DNA of 64,000 nucleotides, taken from positions 36,932 through 100,931 of the forward strand of contig JANYDK010000115.1 in assembly GCA_025363655.1 (NCBI GenBank), written 5' to 3'. The position numbers were made by a program, and so were the translations under genes. The notes beneath the pieces are model-generated. The model was not told the DNA's origin, searched no databases, and saw only the letters and a program-made list of their open reading frames with translations. This stretch comes from Deltaproteobacteria bacterium. GTDB lineage: Bacteria > Myxococcota_A > Polyangia > Polyangiales > JADJMO01. This document shows positions 25,147-33,694 of this stretch, in pieces (position 1 is the first letter of the stretch; every line of letters starts with the position of its first letter).

Positions 25147-28074
25147 ATGTCGCAGCGGCGTTTCGCTTGGCTTCTCGGCTCCATCGGTCTCACTGCCTTC
25201 CTCGTCGGCTGCCGAGGCGACGCGTCGTCGAGCAGCTCGCCCACGGAGGGCACGGGAGGTGCGGGAGGCGCGGCGCAGCTCACGTCGGTGAACGATGGAG
25301 CGACGAAGCATGGGGTGGAGCTCCTGCGCGCGACGAAGAGCTTCCAGGTCCCGGCGGTGCCCGGAATCAAGGCCCACGCGATGCTGAATGCGTCGCCGGT
25401 GGTGTCGTTCGTCGTCGAGAATTCCGACACGCCCAACGCCACGCTCCTCGCGCTGACGAAGGCGCCGCAGCGTCACCAACCGAGCATCTCGGTGCGTCTC
25501 CCCACGATCGCCAATGGCGCTGTCGCCATCGAGAGCCAGGGGATGCGCATCACGCTGCAACCACGCGGCTTCTCTGCGGTGCACCTCGAGTGGGCCGAGC
25601 GCATCGCCATCTATCCCAATGCGATCGAGAGCGAAGCCGGCACGCACGTCTTCCGCCGCGTCGACGACGAGGGCGTCGAAGACTTCTTCCAAGTGCCGAC
25701 CGAGCGCGACGTGCTCTCGTACACCTACGACGTGACGATGAGCGGCGTCGCCGGCCTGCGATTGGTCAGCGGCTCGCTCGAGCTCCTCGACGCTGGAGGC
25801 GCGCCGCGCATCGCGGCACCGACGCCCTGGCTCGTCGACAAGAACGGCGTGCGCCGTCTCGGCAAACTCAGCGTGAGTGGCTGCAACTACGACACCGACC
25901 CGAGCGGCCCTTGGGGCCGTCCGGTGACCGCGCCCGGGGCCACGACCTGCACCGTGACTGCGTCGATCGACGGCAAGGGCCTCGCGTATCCGGTGCTCGT
26001 CGATCCGGCGTGGCGCGGAACCTTCGGGACCAAGCAATCGCACGCCTACCATCACCTCTTCCTCCTCCCGGCGGGGGCCAAAGACGCGGGCAAGGTGCTG
26101 CTCGTCGGCGGCACGGGAAGCGCGCCGCAGACGACCGAGCTCTTCGACCCCGCCACGAACTCGTGGGCGTCCTCGACCGACATCTCCGGGAGCATCGATT
26201 TCGGTGCGGGCAATGGCGCCGCGATGTTGCCGGATGGCACCGTCGTGGTCGGCGGTGGCATTCCCGCGACGGGCTCGTCGCCGTTGAGCGCGCGAGCCAG
26301 CGTCGTTCGCCGCAACCCGGCGACCGCGGCTTGGTCGACTGCGGCCGCGCTCGGCGTGGGTCGCGCGTTCCACACGTTCGTGGCGGTCAAAGTTGGGGGC
26401 AAGGATCAGATCCTCGCTGCGGGCGGGCAGCCGAAAGACTCCCTCTCCAGCACGTCGGGCGCGTACAAGTCGGCCGAGCTCTACGACCCGGGTGTCGACG
26501 GCTGGAAGGGCATCACCGGCGGGATGGGCACTGCTCACACCCAAGCCGGTGCGGCGGTCCTCTCGTCGGGCAAGGTGGTCATCGGCGGCGGGTATACGAC
26601 CAGCAGCTTCGACTCGATTTCTGCAGGCGAAGTCTTCGATCCGGCCACGTCGACGTTTTCGGCGTCACCGGCGATGAAAGACAACCGCGCCGGCGCGATC
26701 GTCGTCCCGCTGAAGACGGGCGGCGCGATGGTCTTCGGCGGCATCAATTTCGGCGGCGACGAGCTCGGGACCATCGAGTACTTCGACGGCACCGCGTTCA
26801 ACACGCTGACGGCGACCTTGGCGCAACCGACGGCGTTCGGTGCAGGCGTGCAGATCGACGACGGCCGCGTCCTCGTCACTGGCGGGCAGCTCGACGACAA
26901 GACGACGGGCGACACCTCGGCGCTCGATTCTGCCGCGCTCTTCTCCCCGGGCACCGATCCCAAGACCGGCACGGTGGTCGACACGGCTGCGATGGCGACG
27001 CCGCGGCGCTTTCACGCGATGCTGAACATGCCGGGCGCCGGCGTGCTCGCGGTCGGCGGCGACAACGGCTCCAGCGAAGTCGGGCTGCCCGAGATCTTCG
27101 ACACCACCGTCGGCGGCGCGTGCACCACGACCTGCCCGGCAGGACTATTCTGCACGGAAGGAGTCTGCTGCACCTCGGCGTCGTGTCCCGAAGGCCAGAC
27201 CTGCAAGGCGCCCGGACACGAGGGCATCTGCGCGAAGCCGAAGGGCACGACCTGCACCGGCAGCGGCGAGTGCGCTACCGGTCATTGCACCGACGGCGTC
27301 TGCTGCGACGCGGCCTGCAACACCGAGTGCCGCTCCTGCAACGTGCCGGGCAAGGTCGGTAGCTGTACCATCGCGCCGCTCGGCAGCGACCCCGGCGGCA
27401 AGTGCGCGGCGAGCGTCGGTGGCGACCCGGTTTGCGGCACCGTCTGCGGTTCATCTGGTTCGTGCGATTACGATCCGCCGGACGGCACGCCCTGCGGCGC
27501 GAGCGCGGTCGACTCCGGCCCCGACACCGGCAAGTTCTGCGATCGCAGCGCCTGCAATTTCGGCTTCTGCGACAAGGTCACGTACGACTGCGGTCTCACC
27601 TGCACCACCTCGGTGAGCTGCAACGAGGCGACGAGGACCTGCACCCCGACATCGTCGGGCATCAAGCCGGGATTCTGCGTCATCGACAGCGCGTGCTGGG
27701 CGTACGGCGACATCGACCCGAAGGACAAGTGCCACTTCTGCGATCCGCCGACGTCGAAGACCGCGTGGTCGGATGCGTGCAAGGATGGCGGAGTCGAGGA
27801 CACGGGGACGGATGTTGCCGATACCGGGACCAAGGCCGATACCGGAACGACAGCCGACACCGGAACGACTGCAGATACGGGAACTGTCTTCGATACGGGC
27901 GCCGGTGGAACCGATGCTTCGGTCGATGATGCGGGTGGATCGGATTTGCCGACGGCTTCGTCGTGCGGATGCGAAGTGCCGGGGAGTGAGCGTGGGCGGG
28001 CTGGAACGGCTGGGCTCGCTGCGCTGGGTCTCGCCATCGCCGCCGTCGCCGTTCGGCGGCGTCGCGGAGTCTGA
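25147..28074 (+). CDS. kelch-repeat lipoprotein with MYXO-CTERM tail (copy 1)
   Basis: The 975-residue product has a lipobox (LVGC, C22) and a Gly/Ser-rich linker. A domain at about residues 70-290 ends in the motif YPVLVDPAW. A kelch-type propeller covers about residues 300-650 with repeats such as GKVLLVGGTG and DGTVVVGGG. A Cys-rich module (about 665-870) carries CPEGQTC, then an Asp/Thr/Gly linker, then the MYXO-CTERM tail: SSCGCEVPG, a hydrophobic segment and RRRR. GGAGG lies six bases before the ATG at 25147. It is paralogous to the protein at 54712-57624 over its whole length. It should be exported and anchored at the cell surface; its ligand is unknown. No myxosortase gene is seen here. 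Confidence 0.9.
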   Translation: MSQRRFAWLLGSIGLTAFLVGCRGDASSSSSPTEGTGGAGGAAQLTSVNDGATKHGVELLRATKSFQVPAVPGIKAHAMLNASPVVSFVVENSDTPNATLLALTKAPQRHQPSISVRLPTIANGAVAIESQGMRITLQPRGFSAVHLEWAERIAIYPNAIESEAGTHVFRRVDDEGVEDFFQVPTERDVLSYTYDVTMSGVAGLRLVSGSLELLDAGGAPRIAAPTPWLVDKNGVRRLGKLSVSGCNYDTDPSGPWGRPVTAPGATTCTVTASIDGKGLAYPVLVDPAWRGTFGTKQSHAYHHLFLLPAGAKDAGKVLLVGGTGSAPQTTELFDPATNSWASSTDISGSIDFGAGNGAAMLPDGTVVVGGGIPATGSSPLSARASVVRRNPATAAWSTAAALGVGRAFHTFVAVKVGGKDQILAAGGQPKDSLSSTSGAYKSAELYDPGVDGWKGITGGMGTAHTQAGAAVLSSGKVVIGGGYTTSSFDSISAGEVFDPATSTFSASPAMKDNRAGAIVVPLKTGGAMVFGGINFGGDELGTIEYFDGTAFNTLTATLAQPTAFGAGVQIDDGRVLVTGGQLDDKTTGDTSALDSAALFSPGTDPKTGTVVDTAAMATPRRFHAMLNMPGAGVLAVGGDNGSSEVGLPEIFDTTVGGACTTTCPAGLFCTEGVCCTSASCPEGQTCKAPGHEGICAKPKGTTCTGSGECATGHCTDGVCCDAACNTECRSCNVPGKVGSCTIAPLGSDPGGKCAASVGGDPVCGTVCGSSGSCDYDPPDGTPCGASAVDSGPDTGKFCDRSACNFGFCDKVTYDCGLTCTTSVSCNEATRTCTPTSSGIKPGFCVIDSACWAYGDIDPKDKCHFCDPPTSKTAWSDACKDGGVEDTGTDVADTGTKADTGTTADTGTTADTGTVFDTGAGGTDASVDDAGGSDLPTASSCGCEVPGSERGRAGTAGLAALGLAIAAVAVRRRRGV

Positions 28075-28099
28075 CTCGCTCCACCCCGCGCGAAGCTTC

Positions 28100-29614
28100 T
28101 CACGCCAAGCCCACCCGCGCATCTTGCACCAACCGATCGCACGCACGTGACGCGATCGCGAGCATCGTCAGCGTCGGGTTCTGCGAGCCCTGCGAGACGA
28201 AACACGCTCCATCGAGGACGAGCAGGTTCGGGATCTCCCAGCAGCGGTTGAACGGATCGAGGAACGACGTACGCCGATCGCTTCCCATGCGCGCGGTGCC
28301 GACCTCGTGCACTGCCGCGCCCGGCTCGGAGAGCACCGCGGGAACGTCGTTACGCTCGCAGCCCGCCGCGCGGAGCATCGCCTCGCACTCGGCGCGCGCG
28401 TGTTCGGCCATCGCCCGCTCGTTGTCGCCCCAGGCCGTCTCCACACGCACGCACGGCAGCCCCCAACGATCGCGTAGGTCACGATCGAGGACGACGCGGC
28501 TATCCGCCCGCGGAAGCATCTCGCAGACCGCCACGAGCTCGCACGTGTCCCCGTAGAGGAGGGTCTGCACGCCGTACCCGCGCAGGAAGGGTGCGTGCAC
28601 ACCGTCGCGATTGACGAAGCGGGGCATGGTGAGGAAGATCGGCTCGCGTGGCGCAGGCTCGCCCCGGATCGTGCCCGTCACCGGACCGAGGCGCGGGTGA
28701 TCCATCAGGTAGCGCCCGAGCACGCCCGCCGCGTCGCCGAGCCCGGTTGGAAACTCGGGGGTGGCAGAGGCCATGAGCAGGCGCGCGCTCTCGATCGCCG
28801 AGGCGCAGAGGAGCAGGCGATGTCCGCGCGCCTCCACGGTGCGCCCCGTGCGGGTGTCGACGAACGTGACGCCGGTCGTACGGCGAGTGCGCGCGTCGAA
28901 CGACACGTTGCAGGCAAGCGCGTCGGTGCGAAGCGTGAGCAGGCCCGTGGCCTCGGCGTCGGCGAGCGGATCACGTGGGCCGGGGCTGCGCCGCGGGATG
29001 ACACGACGACCGGCGAACGCCGCCTCGATCGCGCGCGCGATTCGCCTCGGCGTACCTTCGAGCGGAGTCTCTTCCGAGTAGATCGAGTCAGGGAGCTGCG
29101 GCAGCCGTTCGCGCGTGCCGGTCATCCCGCGATAACGCTCGACGCGCTCGTAGTGTGGGACGAGCGCGTCGTAGTCGAAGGGCCAGCGCGCACCGAAGCC
29201 ATCGCGCACCGGCGCTTCGAAGTCTTCGGGCGACATCCGATAGAACTGTCGACCATGGCCGCGCACGCCGACGCGACCTCCGACCTGCCGCACGCGAATC
29301 CAGGTGAAGGGCGCGTCCTTCGGCGCCGCGTACGGGTTGTCGACGTCGTCGATGAACGCGTCGGGATTGCCCGCCCAGGCATAGCTCGTCGACTGCACGG
29401 GCTGCCGCGCGACCGCGAAGACGTCTTCTTCCACGCGAAAACCGAGCTTTCGCCGGGCGCGGCGCGCGAGGTCGCGGAGGCACGACGTCGTCCGCGAAGG
29501 TCCCGCCTCGAGGAGGAGGACGCGATGGCCGGCCTCGGTGAGCGCCTTCGCTGCCCATGAGCCGGTCGCGCCGGAGCCGACGATCACAGCGTCGTAAATC
29601 TCGGAGCACCTCAT
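28100..29614 (-). CDS. GMC-family FAD-dependent oxidoreductase
   Basis: The 504-residue product has the FAD-binding motif G13-S-G-A-T-G18 near the N terminus followed by LLLEAG, and the C-terminal GMC elements AAVHEVGTARMG (with the catalytic-type His) and SQGSQNPTLTMLAIASRA. The family oxidises alcohols of sugars, sterols or other molecules with O2 or another acceptor. The ATG at 29614 starts five residues before the first strand and overlaps the stop of the upstream epimerase gene in an ATGA. No signal peptide is present. The substrate is unknown; coupling with a dehydrogenase-type epimerase suggests joint action on one compound. Confidence 0.92.
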   Translation of the reverse strand: MRCSEIYDAVIVGSGATGSWAAKALTEAGHRVLLLEAGPSRTTSCLRDLARRARRKLGFRVEEDVFAVARQPVQSTSYAWAGNPDAFIDDVDNPYAAPKDAPFTWIRVRQVGGRVGVRGHGRQFYRMSPEDFEAPVRDGFGARWPFDYDALVPHYERVERYRGMTGTRERLPQLPDSIYSEETPLEGTPRRIARAIEAAFAGRRVIPRRSPGPRDPLADAEATGLLTLRTDALACNVSFDARTRRTTGVTFVDTRTGRTVEARGHRLLLCASAIESARLLMASATPEFPTGLGDAAGVLGRYLMDHPRLGPVTGTIRGEPAPREPIFLTMPRFVNRDGVHAPFLRGYGVQTLLYGDTCELVAVCEMLPRADSRVVLDRDLRDRWGLPCVRVETAWGDNERAMAEHARAECEAMLRAAGCERNDVPAVLSEPGAAVHEVGTARMGSDRRTSFLDPFNRCWEIPNLLVLDGACFVSQGSQNPTLTMLAIASRACDRLVQDARVGLA

Positions 29615-30708
29615 GCGTGCGACTCCAACGCACGCACGGCCCAGCGCGCGGCGGCCTGCATTCCCTCCGCGAACTGCACGCGCGGCGACCACCCGAGCAC
29701 CTCGCGCGCTTTGCCGATCGGGAGATCGTGCGTGCACCGCTGGAGCGCGACGAGCATGGGCTCGGGCGTCACCGACTCAGGACGTGAGCGCGAAGGTGAG
29801 GGCGGCGAGACAGGCTGAGGCGTGGGGATCCTGCGCGCGAGCAGCCGATCGAGGTGACGGCGCATCGGACGCGGCGCGCAATCAGCGAGCTCTTCGAGGA
29901 CCACCGACTTGCGCAGCGGATCGAGGAAGCGCTGTCGCAAGGTGGGCTGCGGAGACGGCGGCGAGACGCGCGCGATCGCGTCGAGCGGACACCCGAGCGC
30001 GTCCGCGAGGGGCCGATAGAAGTCGAGCCACGAGGTGCGCTCACCGTCGCCGAGGAGGAACACTTCACCAGCCACCCCCGGCGCATCCAGAGCGTTCGAC
30101 ACGGCGTGGACGACGTCGTCGACATGAATCGCGTCGCACACGCCCGCGCCGTCGTCGACGAGGTAACCGGCACCCTCGACGAGATCGCGCGCCACCCGCT
30201 CGACCCAGTACGCGCGCGGGCCGTACACGATTTGCGGGCGCAACACGACGACGTCGAGCGCACGTCCCCGCCCGAAGGAGAGCCGGCGCTCGGCGCGAAT
30301 CTTCGCGTCGTTGTAGGCGAAGGCATGGCCGAGCCGCAGCGGCGCGCGCTCGTCGGTGCCCTCGCGCGGGGCCTGACCGTGCACCGCCGCGCTTCCGAGA
30401 TAGATCACGCGGCGCACCCCGGCAGCGAGCGCAGCATCCCGCGCTGCAGCGGCCGAGCGCACGAGAGTCTCGGGATCACCGTTCACCACGTGCACGATCG
30501 CGTCGCAGCCCAAGAACGCTCGATAAAGCGCGACAGGGTCACACGCATCGGCGAGCTTCGTCTCGCACGAGGGCACTGCCGCGGAGTTCGAAGGCGCGCG
30601 ACGGACGATCGCCCGGACGCGGCGCCCCTCGCTCACGAACATCTCGACCGCACGCGCGCCGATGAAGCCGTGCGCGCCGAGGATGGCGATCGAACGCTCC
30701 CTCGTCAT
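29611..30708 (-). CDS. NAD(P)-dependent epimerase/dehydratase family protein
   Basis: The 365-residue product is an extended short-chain dehydrogenase: the NAD motif GAHGFIG is at residues 11-17, VVNGDPETLVRSA and YLGSAAVHGQAP follow, and Y-N-D-A-K in HAFAYNDAKIRAERRL supplies the catalytic Tyr and Lys. The family acts on nucleotide sugars, sterols or related compounds; the substrate is not visible. The ATG at 30708 is preferred to the TTG one codon upstream. Its stop overlaps the start of the GMC oxidoreductase gene. About 120 bases separate it from the acetyl-CoA synthetase gene, with nothing recognisable between. Confidence 0.88.
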   Translation of the reverse strand: MTRERSIAILGAHGFIGARAVEMFVSEGRRVRAIVRRAPSNSAAVPSCETKLADACDPVALYRAFLGCDAIVHVVNGDPETLVRSAAAARDAALAAGVRRVIYLGSAAVHGQAPREGTDERAPLRLGHAFAYNDAKIRAERRLSFGRGRALDVVVLRPQIVYGPRAYWVERVARDLVEGAGYLVDDGAGVCDAIHVDDVVHAVSNALDAPGVAGEVFLLGDGERTSWLDFYRPLADALGCPLDAIARVSPPSPQPTLRQRFLDPLRKSVVLEELADCAPRPMRRHLDRLLARRIPTPQPVSPPSPSRSRPESVTPEPMLVALQRCTHDLPIGKAREVLGWSPRVQFAEGMQAAARWAVRALESHA

Positions 30709-30828
30709 CAAGACGATCGTGCACCGATTCGGCGCGATCGGCGCGTGGCAATTGATCGCAGAACGCGAGCGAACTACGGCGACATTTCGCCGCGCGCGAT
30801 CGCATTCGCGCGCAGGAGAATTCGCTGA

Positions 30829-32886
30829 TTACTCGCTCGCGCCGCGCAGCGCTGCGAGCACGTTCAAGTCCTCCAGCGTCGACGTGTCGCCCTTGGACTC
30901 GACACCACTCGCCAGGTCTTTCAAAAGCCGCCGCATGATTTTGCCGCTGCGCGTCTTCGGAAGCGCACCGGCGAAGCGAAGGCCGTCGGGCCTGGCGAAC
31001 TTGCCGATCTCTTTGCTCACGTGATCGAGCAATTGCTTACGAAGTGCGTCGGTCGGCTCGATCCCCGACTTGAGCGTGACGAAGACGACGAGCGCCTGTC
31101 CCTTCAAATCGTCGGGACGACCGACCGCCGCGGCCTCGGCGACGGAAGGATGCGAGACCAGCGCGCTCTCGATTTCAGCGGTGCCGATGCGATGTCCGGC
31201 GACGTTGAGGACGTCGTCGATGCGGCCGACGACCCAGAAATAGCCGTCCTCGTCTTTGCGCGCGCCGTCGCCCGTCGTGTAGACGTGCGGCACGTCGGAC
31301 CAGTACGCGGTCTTGAAGCGTTCGTCGTCGCCCCAGATCGTGCGCAGCATCGACGGTGACGGACCGGCGAGGATGAGCTTGCCGCCGGCGTTGGCGGCGA
31401 CCTCGTTGCCCTCTTGATCGACGACCTTCGGATGGATGCCGAAGAAGGGAAGCCCCGCGCTCCCTGGCTTGGCGTCGACGGCGCCGGGCAGCGTGGTGAT
31501 CGCGATCGAGCCCGTCTCCGTTTGCCACCAGGTATCGACGATCGGGCAGCGACCTCCACCGATCACGCGGTGATACCAAAGCCATGCCTCCGGATTGATC
31601 GGCTCACCGACCGTGCCGAGGAGTCGCAGCGAGCTCATGTCGTGCTTCTGGGGCCACTCTTCGCCGGTGCGGATGAAGGCGCGAATCGCCGTCGGCGCCG
31701 TGTAGAGGATGCTCACGCGGTGACGCTCGATGATGTCCCAGAGTCGATCGGGCTCCGGAAAGTTCGGCGCGCCCTCGAACATGATGCACGTCGCGCCGGT
31801 CGCCAGAGGTCCATAAGCAATGTATGAATGCCCGGTGACCCAGCCGACGTCGGCGGTGCAGAAGAAGAGGTCGCTCGGCTTGAGATCGAAGACGTATCGG
31901 CACGTCAGGTGGGCGCCGAGGATGTAGCCGCCGGTGGTGTGGAGGACGCCCTTCGGCTTGCCGGTCGAGCCCGACGTGTAGAGGACGAAGAGCGAATGCT
32001 CGGCGGGAAGCGCGACCGCGTCACCTTCGCCGGCGGCGAATTTCCCGTCCCCTTTGCTGGTGAAGCGGACGAGGCGTTTGCCCTTCATCATCGTCGGCGA
32101 CGCCGTCTCGTCGTAGTCCTCTTCGCCGAGCGAGAAGCGCTTCTGAAAGGCAGCGTCGTCCATCGCCGCGTGATCGGGACGGCGCGCGTGGACGATGACG
32201 GTGGCGATCGTCGGGCACTGTTCGACCGCTGCTTTGGCGGCTTCCCAGAGCTTCACCTCGTTGCCGCGTCGGTAGCTCATGTCCTGCGTCACGAGCGCCT
32301 TGGCGCCGCAGTCGATGATTCGATCGCGGAGCGCATCGGAGGCGAACCCGCCGAAGACGACGGTGTGCGGCGCCCCGATGCGTGCACAGGCGAGCATCGC
32401 CACCACCACCTCGGGGACCATGCCCATGTAGATGGCGACGCGATCGCCCTTCTCGATGCCATTGCGGCGAAGCTTGGCGGCGAGACGCACCACACGATCG
32501 TGGAGCTGCGCGTAGGTGAGCGTGACGATCTCGGGCTGCCCTTGCGCATCGAAGGGCTCGCCTTCCCAAACCAGCGCCGCCTTCTGCCAGTTGGCCGTCC
32601 CCTTCCAACGATCCAAGCAGCACTCCGACGCGTTGAGCTCGCCGTCCTCGAACCACTTGGCGTGCGGCTCTCTCCATTCGAGCGCCTTGGTCGGGGCCGT
32701 GCGCCACGGAAGCGCCTTCGCCTGCTCGAGCCAGAAGCCGTTCGGATCGTCGATCGAGCGCTTCCACAGCGCCTCGTACTCGGCGCGGCTCTTCACCTCG
32801 GCGCCAGCGCGGAACTCGTCCGAGGGAGTGAAGCGACGCGACTCCTTCGAGACGCTCTGAATCGAACCGGTCGTGTTCTCGCTCAT
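30829..32886 (-). CDS. acs: acetyl-CoA synthetase (AMP-forming)
   Basis: The enzyme activates acetate to acetyl-CoA through acetyl-AMP. The 685-residue product has the ATP motif LYTSGSTGKPKG near residues 300-311, WWQTETGS, YTTGDGARKDEDGYFWVVGR, and the C-terminal SGKIMRRLLK near residue 645, whose Lys is the site acetylated to shut the enzyme off in many bacteria. The length is slightly above the usual 650 because of an N-terminal extension. The ATG at 32886 precedes family sequence directly; the frame continues upstream into the antisense of the SGNH gene. Neighbouring genes for enoyl-CoA hydratase and an E2 subunit fit acyl-CoA metabolism. Confidence 0.96.
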   Translation of the reverse strand: MSENTTGSIQSVSKESRRFTPSDEFRAGAEVKSRAEYEALWKRSIDDPNGFWLEQAKALPWRTAPTKALEWREPHAKWFEDGELNASECCLDRWKGTANWQKAALVWEGEPFDAQGQPEIVTLTYAQLHDRVVRLAAKLRRNGIEKGDRVAIYMGMVPEVVVAMLACARIGAPHTVVFGGFASDALRDRIIDCGAKALVTQDMSYRRGNEVKLWEAAKAAVEQCPTIATVIVHARRPDHAAMDDAAFQKRFSLGEEDYDETASPTMMKGKRLVRFTSKGDGKFAAGEGDAVALPAEHSLFVLYTSGSTGKPKGVLHTTGGYILGAHLTCRYVFDLKPSDLFFCTADVGWVTGHSYIAYGPLATGATCIMFEGAPNFPEPDRLWDIIERHRVSILYTAPTAIRAFIRTGEEWPQKHDMSSLRLLGTVGEPINPEAWLWYHRVIGGGRCPIVDTWWQTETGSIAITTLPGAVDAKPGSAGLPFFGIHPKVVDQEGNEVAANAGGKLILAGPSPSMLRTIWGDDERFKTAYWSDVPHVYTTGDGARKDEDGYFWVVGRIDDVLNVAGHRIGTAEIESALVSHPSVAEAAAVGRPDDLKGQALVVFVTLKSGIEPTDALRKQLLDHVSKEIGKFARPDGLRFAGALPKTRSGKIMRRLLKDLASGVESKGDTSTLEDLNVLAALRGASE

Positions 32887-32956
32887 GCGCGGCGAGATAC
32901 CGCGTCCACGTAGGGGGCTGAAGTGGCCTTTTTTTCGAGGGGATCGGCGCCGTGCG

Positions 32957-33694
32957 TCATGGGGCGACGGTGCTGTCCCAAACCGCGTCAGCCCAGGCGG
33001 CGCCGCCGTCCAAGCTCGGATGGATGCCGTCCGGCTGTCGCTCGAGCTTGAGGTGTTGCGAGTCGAAGAAGAGGCAGGGCGACGAGTTGTCGCGCTCGTC
33101 CTCGACGATGCCCTTCTGCGTCTTCCACACCGGCGGACCGATCCAGACGCACGGACGACCGGCGAGCTTCTCGACGATGGCCCGGATGTACTCGGGCGCC
33201 TTCTTGTCCTTGAAGTAGACCTCGTTGGCGCCGATGGTGATGAAGACGACGTCTGGCTTGTGCTTGAAGAGCAAGTTGCCGAGACGCTCGGATTCAGCCC
33301 ACTTCTTGGTGTTCGAGCTCGACCAGTGGTTCTCCTCGTAGGTCGCGCCACGCGCCTTCGCCAGCTTCTCCATCCGCTGACCGAGCCCAGCGACGACCAT
33401 CGAGTCGCCGAAGAGGAAGATCTTGGTCCCGGCGCCGATGGTGATTTTCGGCACCGAAGAGGCCGAAGCCGACGCCGAGACGGACGCTGAAGCGATCACC
33501 GACGCTGATGGCGCAGTGACCATCTCGGATGCCGAGGGCGAAGCCGAAGAAGCGGAAGCGATCGTCGCGACGCTCGTGCTGCTCGGCGATGGGACCGGCA
33601 ATGGATTCGGCGGCGGAGGCGACGATGCGCACGCGACGAAGACGCCGACGAGGAGGCCGGCGCCGACCGTCAGTCCTCCGCGAAGCGCGATCAC
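32957..33694 (-). CDS. SGNH/GDSL-type hydrolase lipoprotein
   Basis: The 245-residue product has a lipobox (FVAC, C22) and a linker of about 60 residues built of Ser, Ala, Pro and Val. The hydrolase domain begins with FLFGDSMVVAGLG near residue 95, where the Ser is the nucleophile; ITIGANEVYF gives the block III Asn, and QPDGIHPS near residue 228 supplies the Asp and His. Members remove acyl or acetyl groups from glycans, lipids or peptidoglycan. The GTG at 33694 overlaps the stop of the upstream methyltransferase-like gene in a GTGA. It should be attached to a membrane by its N-terminal lipid. Confidence 0.85.
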   Translation of the reverse strand: MIALRGGLTVGAGLLVGVFVACASSPPPPNPLPVPSPSSTSVATIASASSASPSASEMVTAPSASVIASASVSASASASSVPKITIGAGTKIFLFGDSMVVAGLGQRMEKLAKARGATYEENHWSSSNTKKWAESERLGNLLFKHKPDVVFITIGANEVYFKDKKAPEYIRAIVEKLAGRPCVWIGPPVWKTQKGIVEDERDNSSPCLFFDSQHLKLERQPDGIHPSLDGGAAWADAVWDSTVAP

